DNA of 64,000 bases. Origin: Sorex araneus (Eukaryota > Chordata > Mammalia > Eulipotyphla > Soricidae). The position numbers and the translations under genes were made by a program. Where the stretch lies: positions 365,466,017 through 365,530,016 of the forward strand of contig NC_073303.1 of assembly GCF_027595985.1 (NCBI RefSeq). The letters run 5' to 3'. This document shows positions 42,276 through 64,000 of this stretch, in pieces. A model generated the notes under the pieces. It was not told the origin of the DNA and searched no databases. It saw nothing but the letters and a program-made list of their open reading frames with translations. Numbering within the stretch: position 1 is the first letter of the stretch; each line of letters begins with the position of its first letter.

Positions 42276-42580
42276 CTCTCTCTCACTTTTGAGCATTACG
42301 GTTTGCACTTGGGAGGCCATCGTGTTTGGTCCTTTACCCACTTGCAGCACCCATCTCCCACCCAGAGTGATCCCTTCCAACCAGCACTGTCACAACGGCC
42401 CCATCTCTACCTAACTGTCCTCTTGCCCCGCAGCCCTTGTATTTATAAATGCACCATTGAGTTCTACTACCCCACCTTTCTAGCCAATTCTGACAGGAGT
42501 TTTGGAAGCTCCCTTGCCATTTTCCTAAGCTCCGGTAGCATCACAGGAAGGCAGCAACTGTTAACATGTAGTTAGATGCA
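42276..42580 (-). mobile_element. L1 3'-end fragment
   Basis: Minus-strand L1 3' UTR ('tttgagcattacggtttgca', 'gtttggtcctttacccact'), joined directly to a rearranged SINE. Confidence 0.55.
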
Positions 42581-42666
42581 ATTAGGGTCAATTTTGCAAT
42601 TCCACTGAAGGCGCTGGCGGATTTTCATTCCCCTTGGATATTGTTACTGAGTGTCCAGATTGAACC

Positions 42667-42680
42667 GTTAGGGGGCGCTC
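42667..42680 (+). promoter_or_regulatory. CTCF-like site upstream of the ATP8B1 3' end
   Basis: CCGTTAGGGGGCGC, followed by T, carries the strong AGGGGGCGCT core. Confidence 0.35.
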
Positions 42681-42904
42681 TTTGGCTTAAAAACATTGCT
42701 CCTCCACATAAATCGTATATCCTAGGAGAAAGGTGAAATTCATTGTTTTGTTTTGAAATAATCTAAGATGTGCCCAGAATGTTTTGTACTCTGCCGTGGT
42801 CTCATTCCTCCCTATTCGGAAAGGGAAGTCGTGACAGAGATTTGAAATTCAGCAGCTGTCAGCTGTGGAATAGCAGAGTGGAGGTGCTGATGTCCAACCT
42901 CCAA

Positions 42905-43025
42905 GAGCACTTTCAGAGAGCTCCAGGGGTTAGGGCCGTGCTTTGCGTGCAGGCCTGGGCTCAATCCCGCACCTGACCTGAGCTCTGACCTAGGGATAAC
43001 CCTTGAACACCACTAGGTGTGACCC
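42905..43025 (+). mobile_element. Old SINE fragment
   Basis: 'gggcttgcgtgcaggcctgggctcaatccc'-type B-box region and 'aggtgtgacccca'. Confidence 0.5.
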
Positions 43026-43029
43026 CAGA

Positions 43030-43194
43030 CATTTTTTTTTCTTTTTGAGTCACACCCAGCGATGCACAGGGGTTACTCCTGGCTCTGTGCTCAGGAATTA
43101 CTCCTGGCGGTGCTCAGGAGACCGTATGGGATGCTGGGAATCGAACCTGGGTCGGCTGCGTGCAAGACAGCACGCTGTGCTATTGCTCCAGTCC
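43030..43194 (-). mobile_element. SINE with small deletion in the head
   Basis: 'tgcgtgcaagacagcacgctgtgctattgctccagtcc': the GCAAACGCCCTACCC block is reduced. Confidence 0.88.
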
Positions 43195-43199
43195 CCAAA

Positions 43200-43757
43200 C
43201 TTTTTTTTTTTTTATAAGAAACTCCCTAGACTGGTAAATTTCTTATCACCTGCTAATTTTGTCCCCGAGAGATGTGGCCCATCTGTGTCCTCTGACGGAG
43301 AAGCTCCTTTAGCATCGTCACATTTCCAATGGTGGGGTCATGACCCTCCTTACTGTCCAGGAGTGACCACTCTCCTGCAGTCCGTCAGAAGCCCTTCCAC
43401 TTCCTCCTTTCAGCCACCTGCCCCTTCCCAGCTCTCACTTTTGGGTAAGAGTTACCTTGACTCTGATTGTGGCTGCCGAGTTGGGGTGATTTGGAAAAGG
43501 TGTCCTGTATCTAAGTATCTTAAGATGCGCCTCCCTGAACACAATCCATCTCACTCAGCACGGATTCACATCCTCGCCTCTGGGGTCTGGTGGCTTTTCC
43601 TCTTCTCTAACACTTCCTTTATCCTGCCTTGCTCACACAAGGCCCCTTAAGTTCTCTTAGCAACCTTGCAGGCCTGGATTCCTCTCCCCCAGACACCCCA
43701 CTTGCAAAGAACCCCACTTAAGCGAACGTCAAAGATGTCTTAAAGGAGGATTAGACT
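43200..43757. other. No feature seen
   Basis: Unique sequence beyond the ATP8B1 3' end; no gene recognised. Confidence 0.5.
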
Positions 43758-43779
43758 TTCCAAAGATTTTACTAAAGCA

Positions 43780-43785
43780 TTTATT
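43780..43785 (-). terminator. ATP8B1: ATP8B1 poly(A) signal candidate
   Basis: AATAAA on the minus strand, 1958 nt after the ATP8B1 stop, within an A/T-rich context. Confidence 0.55.
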
Positions 43786-45130
43786 TTTTTAAACAAAAAT
43801 ATACATTGAATCTCAGATTTACAGAATATAGAAATAATTTATTCAAAGCAATTTGCATTTTTAAATTGTTAATATTGCACCCAACAGTGTAAAGTGTTTT
43901 GACACATTTGCATCGCCGACCTTGCCCACAATTTGCACAATGGGACAGAAAGCAGAAACTGACAATTACGCGATCTAACTTAAAAACAAAAAACAAAAAA
44001 CCACAATTCTTTTTTGTACACGATGAAGAAAAGTTGTAAACTTTCAGAAATTTACTTCCATGAAGAGCCATACATTCTTTTTATTTTTTTGCAGTGCCAG
44101 GGATTTTGAGTCACACCCTGGGCCCTAGAGCGCTCTCCACCCTTTCATCATACTAGAAAATGAACTATATACACGGTGTGATTTCCTCTGAGGAATTCCA
44201 AGGGACAGATAGCATGAACATTCTCAGTCTGCACAGTCGGGGACAGGATTGATCTTCACATACGGAAATAAGCACATGAAAGCTAGCAAGAAAAGCCTTG
44301 GGGAAAATGACTTTCAGAGCTCTGAGTAGACTTACAATGATTTGACTTCTAATCGTTGGACTTCATGATGGACTGGAAACCAATATTCATTTCTTAGACA
44401 CCGGACTGCAAACTTAGGCGTGGGGCCTGCTGGTATTCACTCCCAGTACCATATTGAAATCAATGACATGAGACCTTCAGCTTGACCATGAAATGGGCTT
44501 AGTGTTTTATGCTCTGTCCAGCTGAAGGCAAATGGAAGTGTTCCAAGCACGGTCAAGGTCGGCCAGGCGAGGCTCTAATGTCTAGTAGGCAGGTGAGTTA
44601 AATATATTTTCAACTTCTGGTGGGTTTATTGGATCAGAGGCCCGTGTCAGCTGCAAAAGACCTGTTGTTTCCATAACTCATCTGGAATTTTCTTCAGTTC
44701 CAAAAAGGCATCCTGCTACTGAGACTTAGAAATGTGACTACCCCTTTTGATCTCCAGACACAAATGCATTTTAAAAAAAAAGTGAGGTCGCAATTCAAGT
44801 CCCTTATACAATGCTTTACATAGAGACAGGCACAAAGGTTGCTTTTCAAAAGAAAGCTCTGCAAAATATTCTGCAATTTATCACGGATATTCTCAGCTTT
44901 TAAAAAAATGTTTTAAAAGCCCATGCATATTTAAACACATCTCTTTTTTTTCAATGAAAAGAAAAGCTTGATAATGAAAGGAATAGTGCAAGTAAACTGT
45001 AGGTAATGTGTATTTTCACCTGGTGAAATGGTATACTCAGGAAATCTGACATAATTGCCCTTCGTTGAATTGTGTTATTAAACCAGTAGGGGGGAGGTGA
45101 GGGGGAGTCAGTTAGCCAGTATCAGCTCTG

Positions 45131-45270
45131 AGCCTGGTGGTCAGAGACAGCCCTGGGGTAAGGCACCCACTGTCCTGGGTTGAAGGCACACATGGGTTGG
45201 GAGCGAACAGCCTTACTAGGAGTGATTCCTGAGCACAGAGCCAGGAGCAAGCCCGGGATGCCAAGAAAAC
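45131..45270 (+). mobile_element. Old SINE in the ATP8B1 3' UTR
   Basis: 'ctaggagtgattcctgagcacagagccaggagcaagcccggg', body half recognisable. Confidence 0.6.
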
Positions 45271-45742
45271 AAAACCAAAAGTTCTTAGGCCATTTAGCTT
45301 CCATGAACATGATGGATAGTCCTGAATCTTGTGTTGTTACCATGATATGATAAAAGAAGAAAAAAATCTCCGTCAACAAGTGGCACACAGGATTAAAAAA
45401 AAAAAAAGGAAACGTGGGGAAATCTGTGAAGACAGAAAAACAAATCTCACTGCAATTTTCATAATGCGGTCGACGTGGAACTGAAGTTAAGACGCTTCTA
45501 AATTCTGCTGAGCTGAGACGTGGGCAGATGCGTTCCCTTTGCCTCTGATGAGCGAGGTGCAGGGACAGGACTGTCCCAAAGGCAGTGTTGGCGTCGCTCT
45601 GGCTTCACGGCTCCACCCAGGTAAGTTTGAGAGGAAGATTTTTATTTTCATCCTTGGGACAAAATGCAATTACAAAAAAAAAAATAGAATGTCCTGAGAG
45701 TCTTTTGTAAAAAAATAGACATTTCCTGGGCGCGCACGGGGC

Positions 45743-63467
<17,725 letters not shown>

Positions 63468-63595
63468 CTGGTGTGAATCAGGGCACTGGGGAAGCAAATG
63501 TGAGTTCTTGAAGGACAGGAGCAGAGCCAAGCCCTGACGGACTGTGACATACTTGTGGGCACCCGGTCTCTTTAGGAAGTGGAGTGACAAATTCT

Positions 63596-63890
63596 CCTCC
63601 CTCCCTCCCTCCCTCCCTCCCTCCCTCCCTCCCTCCCTCCCTCCCTCCCTCCCTCCCTCCTTCCTTCCTTCCTTCCTTCCTTCCTTCCTTCCTTCCTTCC
63701 TTCCTTCCTTCCTTCCTTCCCTCCTCTCTACTTTCTTCCTCCCTTCCTCCCTTCCTCCCTCCCTCCCTTCCTCCCTCCCTCCCTCCCTCCCTCCCTCCCT
63801 CCCTCCCTCCCTCCTTCCTTCCTTCCTTCCTTCCTTCCTTCCTTCCTTCCTTCCTTCCTTTCCTTCTTTCTTTCTCTCCCTCCCTCCTTT
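63596..63890. repeat. (CCCT)n/(CCTT)n compound microsatellite, ATP8B1 intron
   Basis: Two blocks of CCCT and two of CCTT alternating over 295 bp, about 130 bp upstream (sense) of the exon at 63467. Confidence 0.95.
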
Positions 63891-63894
63891 GTGT

Positions 63895-63985
63895 TTTTGG
63901 TCCACACTCACTGGTACTTGGGGGCCATGCACTGCTGGGAACCCACAAGTTCACACGCCCAGCCCGCCCACCTCTCTCCAGCCCA
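63895..63985 (-). mobile_element. Old SINE fragment at the window end
   Basis: 'gtttttggtccacactcactggtacttgggggcc', highly diverged. Confidence 0.4.
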
Positions 63986-64000
63986 ATGATTCTATCTTTC

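Larger units (their letters stand above)
43758..45742 (-). other. ATP8B1: Probable ATP8B1 3' UTR
   Basis: About 2 kb downstream of the stop on the minus strand, ending at a canonical AATAAA (43785-43780). The first 1.3 kb from the 3' end (43.78-45.1 kb) contains no SINE, in contrast to its surroundings, consistent with a transcribed, constrained UTR. One degraded SINE lies at 45131-45270. Confidence 0.6.

Overview
The window is vertebrate nuclear DNA from a placental mammal, most likely a shrew (Soricidae). The coding exons match the conserved mammalian gene block FECH - NARS1 - ATP8B1 (human 18q21.31), all transcribed from the minus strand as in human. The organism call rests on the dominant repeat. 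This is a tRNA-derived SINE of about 170 bp with pol III A and B boxes, a body with conserved 'cccatatggtcccc' and 'gggtgtgacccaaaaag' segments, and an A-rich tail. From memory it matches the SOR SINEs described in shrews. No database search was possible.

Layout. 1-1.7 kb: FECH promoter, CpG island and first coding exon (mitochondrial ferrochelatase); the rest of FECH lies left of the window. 1.7-8.2 kb: intergenic, with SINEs and a solo retroviral LTR (2393-2944). 8.2-25.8 kb: complete NARS1 (cytosolic asparaginyl-tRNA synthetase). All 15 coding exons are present with GT-AG junctions and consistent phases. They total 1647 nt and encode 548 aa, followed by a CpG-island promoter with a candidate ATF4 (CARE) element. 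26-43.7 kb: intergenic and repeat-rich, with microsatellites, a 5'-truncated L1 carrying a nested SINE, two small tandem duplications, and one CpG-rich segment at 38.4-38.8 kb with CTCF-, YY1- and ETS-like motifs that may be an orphan promoter. 43.8-63.5 kb: the 3' part of ATP8B1 (P4-ATPase phospholipid flippase): its last eight coding exons and a long, SINE-poor 3' UTR. The 5' exons lie right of the window. 63.6-64 kb: microsatellite and SINE remnant in an ATP8B1 intron.

The three genes have no shared pathway. FECH completes haem synthesis in mitochondria, NARS1 charges tRNA-Asn in the cytosol, and ATP8B1 with its CDC50 partner flips lipids in the apical membrane. Their adjacency is conserved mammalian synteny, not an operon. 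I found no prokaryotic, CRISPR or phage system and no undescribed protein system. The most interesting signals are regulatory (NARS1 CARE element, orphan promoter, CTCF-like sites) and mobile-element biology: two SINE families sharing a tRNA head, repeated insertion at one target, and a sense-strand LTR poly(A) signal in a NARS1 intron.
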